A DNA stretch of 25,335 nucleotides from Burkholderiales bacterium (GCA_031275075.1 JAISPI010000014.1:1-25335); one strand, 5' to 3'; shown: positions 16,772 to 25,023, counted from the stretch's first letter. Notes: generated from the letters alone by a model not told the origin. Program-made: numbers and translations.

Positions 16772-18291
16772 CGTGCGCTCCACGTTTCCAACGCCTGCGC
16801 CGCCACATCGGCATCCAGAAACGGATGCCGCACCCCGGCGATTTCCTGATAAGACTCATGTCCCTTTCCGGCAATCAGCACCAGATCGCCAGCGCGCGCT
16901 GTTGTGACCGCCTGCGCAATCGCTGCCGCCCGATCGGCCTCGACTACCCATGAGGCGCCGTCAACCGAGCGCAATCCCTTTTCGATCGCCGCCAAAATAA
17001 CCTCCGGCGATTCGCCGCGCGGATTGTCGTTGGTTATCCAGACATGGTCGGCTTGCTTCGCCGCAATCGCGCCCATCACCGGCCGTTTACCGGAATCGCG
17101 GCCACCGCCGCAACCGAACACACAGAACAATCGCTGTTCGCTCGTTTGCGTCGCCCGTAATGTCCGCAGTACGCTATCGAGCGCATCCGGTGTATGCGCA
17201 TAATCAATCACAACGATTGGCTGACCTTTACGTCCCAACCGTTGTAAACGCCCGGGCGGCGGTGTCAACGTTGAAAGCAACTGCAACGCTTCCGGTAACG
17301 GCACTTCTTGCGCCAGCAAGACACCCAGCACTCCCAGTAAATTCGCCCGGTTGAACTCGCCAAGCAAAGTGCTGCGCACGCCGCCATCGCCTTGCGGCGT
17401 ACGAACCGTGAAGCGCATTTCGCAAGCACTGCCGTCAACATCAGTAGCAACAATCTCGGCGTCCGGATGACCCCTGCTGCTGTAACGCCAAACTTTCGCC
17501 GTCCATAAATGAGCCGCCGAGATCATCGCGCCGCCCATCGGATCGTCGAGATTAATCACCGCGTGGCGAAGTTGCGGGCATGTGAAAAACTGTGCCTTCG
17601 CCGTCGCGTAGGCTTCGAACGTTCCGTGATAATCGAGATGGTCGCGCGTCAGGTTGGTAAACAGTGCTGTATCAAAACGGCAGCCATCAACGCGCCCCTG
17701 CTCAAGCCCAATCGACGAAACTTCCATTACTGCCGCTTCAACACCCTGTCGCCGAAACTGCGCCAGAGTACTTTGCAGACTGGCCGCATCCGGCGTTGTG
17801 TTGAGCGCCGGCGGCCACGCTTTCTCTCCGATCAAGCCATTGCCTAATGTGCCAATCACGCCGGTGCGCGTGCCGTGCGCATGCAACGCCTGTGCGATCC
17901 AGTGTGCACACGACGTTTTGCCGTTGGTTCCGGTAACACCGATCAACGTCAAATGCTGCGACGGCTGTCCATAAACCGCATCCGCGATAAATCCAAGACA
18001 AAACGCCAGATCTTTAATGCCCCAATGCGGCACGGCGATACTGTCCCTCCTGCCATTGTCTGCATTGTCGTCGTCAACCTCCCAAAAAATACCGGTTGCA
18101 CCACGCGCCACCGCCTCCCCGATGAAACGCCGACCATCGTGTTGGCCTCCCGGCAATGCCGCGAACAACATGCCTGGCGTCACCTGCCGACTGTCGACCG
18201 TAATGCCTTTTGGCGGCGTCGGCAACTGCGCCAACCACACCGTCAATGCTTTAAGAGAAAATACCGGAGAAAACAGCGTGTGCGCCATCAT
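16768..18291 (-). CDS. murE: UDP-N-acetylmuramoyl-L-alanyl-D-glutamate--2,6-diaminopimelate ligase
   Basis: MurE adds the third peptide residue. The DNPR motif at about 422-425 is the recognition signature for meso-diaminopimelate, so the wall is of the usual Gram-negative type. The 507-residue protein has DSRQVTPGMLFAALPG in the UDP-binding domain, the ATP loop GTNGKTS at 121-127, MEVSSIGL, TRDHLDYHG, and K232 in the AYATAKAQFF region, the position of the carbamylated lysine. Two adjacent ATGs (18291 and 18288) follow GGAGG; the second has the better spacing, the first gives the 4-base overlap with ftsI. Either start changes the product by one residue. Confidence 0.97.
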   Translation of the reverse strand: MMAHTLFSPVFSLKALTVWLAQLPTPPKGITVDSRQVTPGMLFAALPGGQHDGRRFIGEAVARGATGIFWEVDDDNADNGRRDSIAVPHWGIKDLAFCLGFIADAVYGQPSQHLTLIGVTGTNGKTSCAHWIAQALHAHGTRTGVIGTLGNGLIGEKAWPPALNTTPDAASLQSTLAQFRRQGVEAAVMEVSSIGLEQGRVDGCRFDTALFTNLTRDHLDYHGTFEAYATAKAQFFTCPQLRHAVINLDDPMGGAMISAAHLWTAKVWRYSSRGHPDAEIVATDVDGSACEMRFTVRTPQGDGGVRSTLLGEFNRANLLGVLGVLLAQEVPLPEALQLLSTLTPPPGRLQRLGRKGQPIVVIDYAHTPDALDSVLRTLRATQTSEQRLFCVFGCGGGRDSGKRPVMGAIAAKQADHVWITNDNPRGESPEVILAAIEKGLRSVDGASWVVEADRAAAIAQAVTTARAGDLVLIAGKGHESYQEIAGVRHPFLDADVAAQALETWSAR

Positions 18292-20030
18292 GTTTCCTCC
18301 ATAATGTCTTCACCGTCAGGCGGCAACATGATCGGAGCAGATCGGTCGGGAGGCACACCCAGCATACGCAACGCTTTGCCGACGACGCTGGAAAACACGG
18401 GCGCCGCCACCGCCGCACCGTAATATTTGCCCGCCGACGGTTCATCAATCATCACTGCCACGATCAATCGCGGCGACGATACCGGCGCAAAACCGACAAA
18501 CGAACTGACGTATTTTTTGCTGTAGCCGCCTTTTTCTGGTTTACGCGCCGTTCCTGTCTTGCCTGCGACGCGATAATCCGGCACTTGCGCGCGCGCGCCG
18601 GTGCCGTCAGGCGATGCCGCCATTTCAAGCATCCGCCGCATTTCTGCCGCCGTCGCCGGTGAAATCACCGGTTTGCCGACCACTTCGCCCGAAGTCCGGT
18701 ACAACGACACCGGTTTCAGTTCGCCGTTTCCGGTGAAAACCGTGTAGCCGCGTGCCAGTTGCAGCAAATTGACCGACACACCATGTCCGTATGAAATCGT
18801 CGCCTGCTCAATTGGCCGCCAACTTTTGGCCGGACGCAAACGGCCAAAACTTTCGCCAGGAAAACCCGTGTTCACCGGCATGCCGAAACCGGTGCTGGAC
18901 AACCCTTGCCACATCTTCTCGGACGACATCATCAACGCGACTTTCGCCGTCCCTGTGTTCGACGAACGTTGCAACACTTGTTCGACCGTCAGATTGCCGC
19001 TGGCGTGACTGTCGTGAATGGTGTACTTGCCGATGGTCCATTGACCGCTCGCCGTTTCCATCACCGTCGTTGGCTTCACACGACCGCTGTCCAACGCAAT
19101 GGCAACCGTGAATGGCTTGAAGGTCGAGCCCGGTTCAAAGATGTCGATTAGCGCCCGGTTGCGCATTCTGGCCGGGATGAATTCATCGCGCCGGTTCGGG
19201 TTATAGGTTGGCCAATTGGCAAGCGCCAGCACTTCCCCGGTTTGCGCGTCGAGCACCACCAAACTACCGGCCTTGGCCTTATGTTCAGCAACCGCCGCTT
19301 TTAATTCCATTTGCGCCAGATATTGCAGACGGAGATCAAGCGATAGCGCCAGATCGCGTCCCTCCCGTGGCGCCTGTACCCCGGCAATATCCTCCACCGC
19401 TTCGCCCTTGCGGTTGATGATGACTCGGCGGCTGCCCGACTTACCGCCCAGCCAGTCCTGACGCGCCAGTTCCAGACCTTCCTGACCGTAATCATCAATG
19501 TCGGTGAAACCGAGTATCTGGCTGGTCAATTCTCCGGCCGGATAATAACGTCGATACACTCTTTCATCGTAGAGTCCGGGAATTTTGAGCGCCCGTGCTT
19601 CTTCAGCTATTTCAGGCGGCACGCCTTTGGCCAGATAAACAAAATCGCCTGCTGCTTCAATCCTCTTTTTCAACGATTGCGGCGTCGTGTCGAGCACCTT
19701 CGCCAGCGCGTTCATTTGTTCGTCGGAAGCATTCAGTTTTCCGGTGAACGCCCATAACGATTTCACCGGCGTCGAAATCGCCAGTGGTTCACCAAAACGG
19801 TCGGTGATTTTGCCTCGATACGCCGGGATTTCGACATCACGCACATAACGCGCCGCTCCCTGCGTTTGCAGAAAATCGCCGCTCACCCATTGCAAGTACA
19901 GCGCCTTGCCGATCAACACGGAAAACAGCACGCCGAGCACACTGAAAACAAACAACGCCCGTCCCGGCGACAACTCCGGCATCGGCGCCTGCTTGCGATG
20001 TGACGAGAGCAGACCGGCGCCGAACGTCAT
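18288..20030 (-). CDS. ftsI: Septal peptidoglycan transpeptidase FtsI (PBP3)
   Basis: FtsI is the class B penicillin-binding protein that crosslinks septal peptidoglycan beside FtsW. The 580-residue protein has one membrane helix at about 24-46, a pedestal domain containing YRGKITDRFGEPLA (71-84) and RRYYPAGELTSQILGF (160-175), and a transpeptidase domain with all three active-site motifs: S302-T-F-K305, S356-S-N358 and K491-T-G493. The start ATG at 20030 overlaps the ftsL stop by four bases and has GGAGG seven bases upstream. It ends overlapping murE. No resistance-type alteration is evident in the motifs. Confidence 0.98.
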   Translation of the reverse strand: MTFGAGLLSSHRKQAPMPELSPGRALFVFSVLGVLFSVLIGKALYLQWVSGDFLQTQGAARYVRDVEIPAYRGKITDRFGEPLAISTPVKSLWAFTGKLNASDEQMNALAKVLDTTPQSLKKRIEAAGDFVYLAKGVPPEIAEEARALKIPGLYDERVYRRYYPAGELTSQILGFTDIDDYGQEGLELARQDWLGGKSGSRRVIINRKGEAVEDIAGVQAPREGRDLALSLDLRLQYLAQMELKAAVAEHKAKAGSLVVLDAQTGEVLALANWPTYNPNRRDEFIPARMRNRALIDIFEPGSTFKPFTVAIALDSGRVKPTTVMETASGQWTIGKYTIHDSHASGNLTVEQVLQRSSNTGTAKVALMMSSEKMWQGLSSTGFGMPVNTGFPGESFGRLRPAKSWRPIEQATISYGHGVSVNLLQLARGYTVFTGNGELKPVSLYRTSGEVVGKPVISPATAAEMRRMLEMAASPDGTGARAQVPDYRVAGKTGTARKPEKGGYSKKYVSSFVGFAPVSSPRLIVAVMIDEPSAGKYYGAAVAAPVFSSVVGKALRMLGVPPDRSAPIMLPPDGEDIMEET

Positions 20031-20332
20031 GGTATTGCCTCCGATCCGCGTTCCCGCGAAAAAAGTTGCGACGGCAACACTTCAATCACCTGAATTCTCC
20101 CAGGTTCAGGCAACTGCATCGCCAACGAACCGCGCGCCAACCGATCGATGCGCGCCGGCACGCTCCAAGTCGACGATTCGAGCAGCAATCTGCCATAATC
20201 GACTTCATACGCTTGCGCCTGCTGGCGGTCACGTTCCAGTTCAATGAACAATTTGCGCGCTTGATGACGCGATGTCACCAGCGACAACGCGCAAACCAGC
20301 AACAACAGCAACAAAACACCAGTGCGTACCAT
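20027..20332 (-). CDS. ftsL: Cell division protein FtsL
   Basis: FtsL is a small bitopic protein that forms a coiled-coil complex with FtsB and FtsQ and helps activate FtsWI. The 101-residue product has a membrane helix at about 4-20 and a periplasmic helix with coiled-coil character at about 22-60, including the LLLESSTWS segment, then RIDRLARGSLAM, the typical end of the FtsL domain. Sequence conservation in this family is low, so the call leans on size, topology and its fixed place between rsmH and ftsI. The ATG at 20332 shares one base with the rsmH stop (TGATG). Confidence 0.93.
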   Translation of the reverse strand: MVRTGVLLLLLLVCALSLVTSRHQARKLFIELERDRQQAQAYEVDYGRLLLESSTWSVPARIDRLARGSLAMQLPEPGRIQVIEVLPSQLFSRERGSEAIP

Positions 20333-21345
20333 CAGGCCGCCTCCGTGTCACCGAATGCCGCCGCGCATAACCGCGCCGCACCATTCTGATCCCACGACGC
20401 CGCTGTCCGTTCCGCTATACGCAACACAGCGCTGCGCGCCCGTGGGTTGGCGCGTACTTCGTCTTCTCCCGCCTTGATTGCGCGACCGATCAGCCGCAGC
20501 GGCGGTTCCGGCAATACCGTCTGCGCCAGCGGCAAACGCAACAACGCTTCATCGCCGCCAAACGGCTGTGCCGCACAACGCATGAACCGCTTCACCAACC
20601 GATCTTCCAGTGAATGAAAACTGATCACCGCCAGCCGCGCGCCGGTTTTCAAACAGGAGATCAATCGCGGCAATAGCCGCATGATTTCTTTCAGCTCTTC
20701 GTTGACTTGAATGCGCAAAGCCTGGAAAGTACGTGTGGCCGGGTCTTGGTGCCAATCGCCGCGTATCCGCGCGCCGAGACTTTGAGTAACGAGCGCGGCC
20801 AACTGAGCGGTACGTTCGATCGGCCGCTCCTTCCGAGTCTCGACAATCGTCCTTGCAATCGATGCAGCAAACCGTTCTTCACCATAATTTTTCAAAACCT
20901 CCGTGATTTGTTGTTGGCTGGCTCGCGCCAAAAACGCCGCTGCTGATTCACCGCGTGTCGGATCCATCCGCATGTCGAGTGGTCCATCGTGACGAAAAGA
21001 AAACCCGCGTCCGGCATCATCGATCTGCGGTGAAGACACCCCGAGATCAAGTAACACACCATCAACCTCATCGATTGCGTGCGCGGCAAGTACATCGGGC
21101 ATTTCGGAAAACCAGGCGCGTTGAAACAAAAAACGGGGAGCTTCCCGTATCAACGCGGAAGCGGCAGATTCGGCGTCAGGATCGCGATCCAGTGCTATCA
21201 CTCGTCCTCTCTCACCCAATTGCGCCAGAATCGCGCGGCTATGGCCGCCACGTCCGAAAGTTCCGTCGACGTAAACGCCGTCGCGGCGTATTTGCAAAGC
21301 TGCGAGTACTTCGTTTAACAATACCGGCGCATGAGACAGACTCAT
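20332..21345 (-). CDS. rsmH: 16S rRNA (cytosine(1402)-N(4))-methyltransferase
   Basis: RsmH (MraW) methylates N4 of cytosine 1402 in the 16S rRNA P site using S-adenosylmethionine. The 337-residue protein starts SHAPVLLNEVL, has the SAM-binding DGTFGRGGHSRAIL at 27-40, the GVLLDLGVSSPQID motif near 95-108, GFSFRHDGPLDMRMD, and the C-terminal ISFHSLEDRLVKRF. All are diagnostic of the family. The gap to mraZ is 11 bases and the ribosome binding site is weak, so translation may depend on coupling to mraZ. The 3' end overlaps ftsL by one base. Confidence 0.98.
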   Translation of the reverse strand: MSLSHAPVLLNEVLAALQIRRDGVYVDGTFGRGGHSRAILAQLGERGRVIALDRDPDAESAASALIREAPRFLFQRAWFSEMPDVLAAHAIDEVDGVLLDLGVSSPQIDDAGRGFSFRHDGPLDMRMDPTRGESAAAFLARASQQQITEVLKNYGEERFAASIARTIVETRKERPIERTAQLAALVTQSLGARIRGDWHQDPATRTFQALRIQVNEELKEIMRLLPRLISCLKTGARLAVISFHSLEDRLVKRFMRCAAQPFGGDEALLRLPLAQTVLPEPPLRLIGRAIKAGEDEVRANPRARSAVLRIAERTAASWDQNGAARLCAAAFGDTEAA

Positions 21346-21356
21346 CGGAACGTGCT

Positions 21357-21845
21357 TTACAACGAAAAACCATCAAGAACCGGCGGCAGATCGTCATGCG
21401 TTAAACGAACCGCCTGCGCCATCTGCACCTGCCACAACCCCTCATCCCAGAGTTCAAAATGGCCGCCCTGACCGACCAGAACCACCCGATGATCGAGTTG
21501 TGCGTATTGCCGCAATGCCGGTGACACCAGCGCCCGACCAGCACCATCGAGCGCAACATCGTCGGCGTAACCAACGAGCAGCCGTTGCAACGCACGGATG
21601 CGCTCGTCAAACGACGATAGCGCCATCAGTTTTTCCTGAATCGGCTCCCAGACCGGCTGGGGATAGACCAGCAAACAGCGACCAGGATCAGCCGTAATCA
21701 CAAGACGGCCTTCGCCGTACAAATGCAGCGTTTCCCGATAACGGGCAGGAACAGCCAACCGTCCCTTGGAATCGAGCGCCAGTTGCGTCACGCCACGAAA
21801 AACGGGAGCGGAGACCTTCGGCGAGGGCATTTGAGAAGCATCCAT
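21357..21845 (-). CDS. mraZ: Transcriptional regulator MraZ
   Basis: MraZ is an AbrB-fold DNA-binding protein that forms rings and regulates the dcw promoter by binding repeated TGGG-type boxes. The 162-residue product contains both SpoVT/AbrB-like repeats: FRGVTQLALDSKGRLAVPARYR near 17-38 (key run LDSKGRLAVPARY) and VALDGAGRALVSPALRQYA near 97-115. It is about 15 residues longer at the N-terminus than most family members. The ATG at 21845 is used; GTG at 21848 and ATG at 21830 are in frame and none has a good Shine-Dalgarno sequence. As first gene after the promoter it is placed to control the whole run. Confidence 0.94.
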   Translation of the reverse strand: MDASQMPSPKVSAPVFRGVTQLALDSKGRLAVPARYRETLHLYGEGRLVITADPGRCLLVYPQPVWEPIQEKLMALSSFDERIRALQRLLVGYADDVALDGAGRALVSPALRQYAQLDHRVVLVGQGGHFELWDEGLWQVQMAQAVRLTHDDLPPVLDGFSL

Positions 21846-21950
21846 CACGCGACGACCGTTCTTTTCAAAAAGACTTTAAAAACAAAAGCTTACCATCCAA
21901 TTTTCCGGAAAAATGCTTTGAATGGCGACGGCAAGTGACTATGAAAAGCC

Positions 21951-21998
21951 TACCACAAACTCCCACTTTTCAACACTTTCCGCCACTATACGGCCCAC
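21951..21998 (-). promoter_or_regulatory. MraZ boxes: phased repeat operator upstream of mraZ
   Basis: On the minus strand GTGG-type elements occur with a strict 10-base period: GTGGC (ending at 21986), GTGTT (21976), GTGGG (21966) and GTGGT (21956). A further GTGGG lies 12 bases upstream of the first (ending at 21998). MraZ in other bacteria binds TGGGN repeats separated by five bases, which is exactly this period. The array covers the -10 element and the predicted start of transcription, so bound MraZ would block its own promoter. Confidence 0.75.
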
Positions 21999-22013
21999 TA
22001 TGATGGCCGTCAA
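21985..22013 (-). promoter_or_regulatory. Sigma-70 promoter of mraZ and the dcw run
   Basis: On the minus strand TTGACG (22008-22013) and TATAGT (21985-21990) are separated by exactly 17 bases; each matches five of six consensus positions. Transcription would begin near 21978, giving an untranslated leader of about 130 bases before mraZ. It is the best promoter match I found upstream of the cluster, and the MraZ boxes overlap it. Confidence 0.75.
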
Positions 22014-22396
22014 TGATTTGCCTGTTTTTGACAAATTTTTCCCTCGCGCGAAAAAAATCGTTTTTTCTTTTAGAAATAGGCTGTTAAAACACAATGTGAA
22101 AGTACTTTTTCAAGATACTGTCGTAAAAAAACCACGATACGCTTTCTTCCCCCGTTTTTTCCTTTCGGGCCGCGGTTTTCGCGGACTTGCAAGAAAGTGC
22201 CGGCTGCTTGTGATTTCGATTTTCCCCACCAAAAACGGCACAAATCGATCTGTAAAATGACAAAATCCAGGCAAATGCTACGCAAATGCTCAAGGCAATG
22301 GTAAGCTGATTGATGAAGTTATTGTGTGTGCCCGTAGGTGCCCAGTGTGTCCTATCGGGAAAAAAGGTTGATAACAACGTTTCCGAGGTTTGAGCC
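22014..22396. other. Intergenic region between the mraZ promoter and the lipoprotein gene
   Basis: AT-rich non-coding stretch. It holds a tandem repeat GCAAATGCT at 22271-22279 and 22282-22290 (11-base period, with a weak third unit from about 22293) and a small GC-rich hairpin CCGCG/CGCGG at 22170-22184. A consensus -35 TTGACA at 22028-22033 (+) has no matching -10. The lipoprotein gene should start its transcript here, but I could not pick a convincing promoter. No RNA gene signature was recognised, and the open frames here look fortuitous. Confidence 0.5.
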
Positions 22397-22666
22397 ATGA
22401 CCCTGACCCGTTCCTTTCTATTCCGCCCGCGCCGTTTGGCGTTGCTGTCATTGGCCGCTTTATTCTTAAGCGGTTGCGCATCGTTCACGGCTGACGATCC
22501 CCGCAGCAATTACCGGCACGACTTGTGGTGGCTAGGCGCCGAATCGCCGAACAACATGCGCTGGCCGGCGCGTGAGGTCAAAGAACTGGACCCGATGCCG
22601 GTCGAATCAATTCCGGAGCGCGGCCCACCATCATCGACACCCTCGCCGGGCTGGCCGCCGCTGTAA
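22397..22666 (+). CDS. Small predicted outer membrane lipoprotein of unknown function
   Basis: An 89-residue protein with a clear lipoprotein signal: basic n-region (RSFLFRPRR), hydrophobic core LALLSLAALF, and lipobox LSGC with the lipidated cysteine at 27. The residue after it is alanine, not aspartate, which favours sorting to the outer membrane. The mature part is only about 62 residues, rich in tryptophan and proline (DLWWLG; PPSSTPSPGWPPL), with no domain I recognise. The ATG at 22397 has GAGG at a suitable distance. The gene is divergent from mraZ and is closed by a strong terminator. A lipid anchor plus a proline-rich tail suggests a surface or periplasmic spacer, but this is only inference. 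Confidence 0.8.
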   Translation: MTLTRSFLFRPRRLALLSLAALFLSGCASFTADDPRSNYRHDLWWLGAESPNNMRWPAREVKELDPMPVESIPERGPPSSTPSPGWPPL

Positions 22667-22685
22667 CCGTTTTCACAAAAAAATA

Positions 22686-22725
22686 AAGAGGCGAAAGCGT
22701 TACCGCTTTCGCCTCTTGTTGCTTT
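22686..22725. terminator. Strong bidirectional terminator between the lipoprotein gene and dsbC
   Basis: A perfect stem of 13-14 bp (22686-22699 with 22704-22717, core GAGGCGAAAGCG) closes on a TTAC loop. On the plus strand it is followed by TGTTGCTTTTG. On the minus strand it is followed by TTTATTTTTTT, an excellent T tract. It sits between two genes that converge (22666 and 22758), so it ends both transcripts, more strongly for dsbC. Confidence 0.9.
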
Positions 22726-22757
22726 TGTCTGCTTGGCGCAGAGTCTGCTACCTTGTG

Positions 22758-23573
22758 CTATTTCCCCTTTTTCTTGGCGGCATTCAATGCTATCGCGGCC
22801 ACTTCGGCGCGACTTAATTCGGCCTCCAGCTTCTCTTTCGGCAATGCGCCCGGCACAATGGTGCCATCAGCAAAAATCAATGCCGGTGTACCGCGAACCC
22901 CGAGCGTTTCAGCCAATTGCAGAACTTCGTTGATCGGTGTTTCACAATTACCCTGATTATCCGGAAGCGTCTTCGTAACAAAATACGCCTCCCACGCTTT
23001 CGCACGGTCTTTGGTACACCAGATTGTTCTTGACTTGCGCGCCGCGTCCGGATGTAACCCGTCCAGTGGCATCAGATACGTATAAATGGTCACGTTATTG
23101 ATATCGCGCAACGTCTGCTCAATCCGTTCGCAGAACGGGCAGTCGATATCCGAAAAGAGATACAGTACCCGCTCTCCTTTTCCTTTGACACGTTTGAACG
23201 CCAACGAAGTCGGAATCGTCGTTACATCGACACGTTTCAATTCTCGCGCACGGGTATCGGTCAAATTTTGCATTCCGCCCGGCATGTTCTGCGTGTCGTA
23301 CAACGACCCTCCCAGAATGTGCGTTACTTCCTTGTTGGTGTAAATTATCTGGTCACCAAGAAGCACTTCGTACAATCCGCCGAAATACGGCGTTTTCTCG
23401 ACATGCCGGATCGGCGCATCGGGAAATTTCTTTTGCAACAGCGCTTTGACTTCTGCCGCCTCACCGACGGGATTCTCAACCGGCACCGGCGACTGCGCAT
23501 TCACCGCCAACGTCCACGCCAGCAACACCAGTGCGCAAAATCTCCATCTGCTTTTCATTGTTTGCTTTTGCAT
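22758..23573 (-). CDS. dsbC: Thiol:disulfide interchange protein DsbC
   Basis: DsbC is the periplasmic disulfide isomerase that repairs wrongly paired disulfides and is kept reduced by DsbD. The 271-residue precursor has a signal peptide (hydrophobic core CALVLLAWTLAV, probable cleavage after VNA near 26), an N-terminal dimerisation domain to about 95, and a thioredoxin-fold catalytic domain with active site C145-P-F-C148 in SDIDCPFCERIE, cis-proline P230 in RGTPALIF, and a second cysteine pair C186 and C210 matching the structural disulfide of the family. The active site is CPFC where E. coli has CGYC. The ATG at 23573 has GGGAG upstream; an in-frame extension to 23666 would run through the promoter. 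Confidence 0.93.
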   Translation of the reverse strand: MQKQTMKSRWRFCALVLLAWTLAVNAQSPVPVENPVGEAAEVKALLQKKFPDAPIRHVEKTPYFGGLYEVLLGDQIIYTNKEVTHILGGSLYDTQNMPGGMQNLTDTRARELKRVDVTTIPTSLAFKRVKGKGERVLYLFSDIDCPFCERIEQTLRDINNVTIYTYLMPLDGLHPDAARKSRTIWCTKDRAKAWEAYFVTKTLPDNQGNCETPINEVLQLAETLGVRGTPALIFADGTIVPGALPKEKLEAELSRAEVAAIALNAAKKKGK

Positions 23574-23621
23574 TGTTTCTCCCAAAAAAGTACCCGTAAA
23601 CTGTCTTTGTCGAGCGGACGG

Positions 23622-23630
23622 ATTATACCA
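23622..23630 (-). promoter_or_regulatory. Extended -10 promoter of dsbC
   Basis: The minus strand reads TGGTATAAT, a perfect extended -10 (TGn plus TATAAT). No good -35 lies 16-18 bases upstream, as is usual for this promoter class. Transcription would begin near 23615, giving a leader of about 42 bases before the dsbC ATG. The TAA stop of the preceding membrane protein gene (23623-23625) is part of the -10 itself. Confidence 0.7.
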
Positions 23631-25002
23631 GACTTCCGTCATTGCCCTGCGCAGCCGGGCAGTCACGTCGTTTCATCATCGAAAAAAACAACGCAACACC
23701 CACAGATGTTGTGAAAAACAGCCACGAAAAATAACGCAATTCGGCGCTTGGCGCGACCAGACACAATGGCACCACATATAAAAGCCCGGAAAACACCAAC
23801 GTAAACGCGTATTTACCTCGTTCACTGCGCCGTTGCCGCCAAAATAACGGTAACAATATTAACGAAACCATCACATACACAATGGGGGCCGACCACCACG
23901 TTTTAATTGCCTCCTGATAAAAATTGACCACCCCGTCGCGCCATGCATTCTCCGGCAACGTCATCGACGGATTATCGCCATAAGGAGTAATCCCCGCATA
24001 AAAAGCAAGACTTTTTTCGTGGCCGTAACGCCCGAAGAGATAGCGTGTCAATCGCCAGCGATGCTCAAAATAGGCTTTGGGATGTTTGCCGATTGTTGTC
24101 AACAACGCCCTATTGATTTCTTTCAACTGTTCCGCAGTGTAGGGTGACGGATTACCGTTATCATAGACGACAGCATATATTGTTGTGTTGGCGTCCTTAC
24201 GAAAGTGTTCTCGCAACTCTTTCAACGTCGTCGTTGAAGGCATCGCAAACGAAGGAATCCGCATCTCGCCTGCAGCCAGAGAAACCGCTGCTAAATCCCA
24301 CAACGCCACTACCGCCCATGCCGACATTGGAATCGTTACAAAATGTTTTTCCAGAGTCTTATTGGCCGTGAAGATACCGGCCAGAAAAACCGCCGTAACC
24401 GTCAGCAAAACCGCGTAACGTGCAGACAAACGCCAGCTTTTCAAAGTCCCCGCCAGCATCACATACCACCAATAACAGATAATCGGAAAAAGCGCCGGAA
24501 ACGCATTAAACCGCGCCAATCCCGCAAACACCAGGAAAGGCAACGCCAGAACCGCCCATATTTTTCCATGCCCCACTGCCGATAAAAACATCAACGCACA
24601 AGCCAGCGACAGAGCGCCGATCAGTGTGGCGTCGCTCCACACATGCGCAAGAATCAACACACAGGGTGACAACAAACCACAAAATGCCAGAAATAGAAGC
24701 CGTGCATACCAAGCCCGAAAGAGCGTCAGCGCAAAAATACAGAGCGACAACCAGAAAAGAACATTGCCCAGAATGAAAAGCGGTGCGCCGCTGGAGGAAT
24801 CAAGAGGTAACAGTAACCGCCAGACAAGCGTCACGATTTGCGGCGTCATCCCAAAACCTTCGCCATGTCGCGCCAGCCACAAACCGAGAGAAGAATCGAA
24901 AGACATAAAGCCGGGATAGAAAACCCAGACTGCCCCGGCACAAGCAACAAACGCCACCAATAACGTGGCGAAAGTCCCTGTCAACCAACGTATTCCCTTC
25001 AT
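23623..25002 (-). CDS. Polytopic membrane protein, possible GT-C-type glycosyltransferase
   Basis: A 459-residue inner membrane protein with about ten to twelve predicted helices. After the first helix the first periplasmic loop reads FYPGFMSFDSSLGLW, with an acidic residue at D36, the place where GT-C fold enzymes carry the catalytic aspartate. A soluble stretch at about 250-345 (LKELREHFRKDANT; HRWRLTRYLFGRYGHEK) sits between the helix groups. It follows a GtrB-like glycosyltransferase by 21 bases on the same strand, which is the layout of pathways where one enzyme loads a sugar on polyprenyl phosphate and a second transfers it in the periplasm. I do not recognise the exact family. The ATG at 25002 has a weak ribosome binding site. 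Confidence 0.65.
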   Translation of the reverse strand: MKGIRWLTGTFATLLVAFVACAGAVWVFYPGFMSFDSSLGLWLARHGEGFGMTPQIVTLVWRLLLPLDSSSGAPLFILGNVLFWLSLCIFALTLFRAWYARLLFLAFCGLLSPCVLILAHVWSDATLIGALSLACALMFLSAVGHGKIWAVLALPFLVFAGLARFNAFPALFPIICYWWYVMLAGTLKSWRLSARYAVLLTVTAVFLAGIFTANKTLEKHFVTIPMSAWAVVALWDLAAVSLAAGEMRIPSFAMPSTTTLKELREHFRKDANTTIYAVVYDNGNPSPYTAEQLKEINRALLTTIGKHPKAYFEHRWRLTRYLFGRYGHEKSLAFYAGITPYGDNPSMTLPENAWRDGVVNFYQEAIKTWWSAPIVYVMVSLILLPLFWRQRRSERGKYAFTLVFSGLLYVVPLCLVAPSAELRYFSWLFFTTSVGVALFFSMMKRRDCPAAQGNDGSLV

Positions 25003-25023
25003 GGGCAGTTCGACGGTTCTGTC

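Noticed and set aside
22014..22396. RNase P RNA or another stable RNA upstream of mraZ
   Set aside because: The conserved RNase P RNA signature sequences are not present and no other RNA family was recognised.
22084..22398. Minus-strand open frame upstream of mraZ with a possible membrane segment
   Set aside because: AT-rich, no known motif, weak ribosome binding site, and it would overlap the start of the lipoprotein gene. It looks fortuitous.
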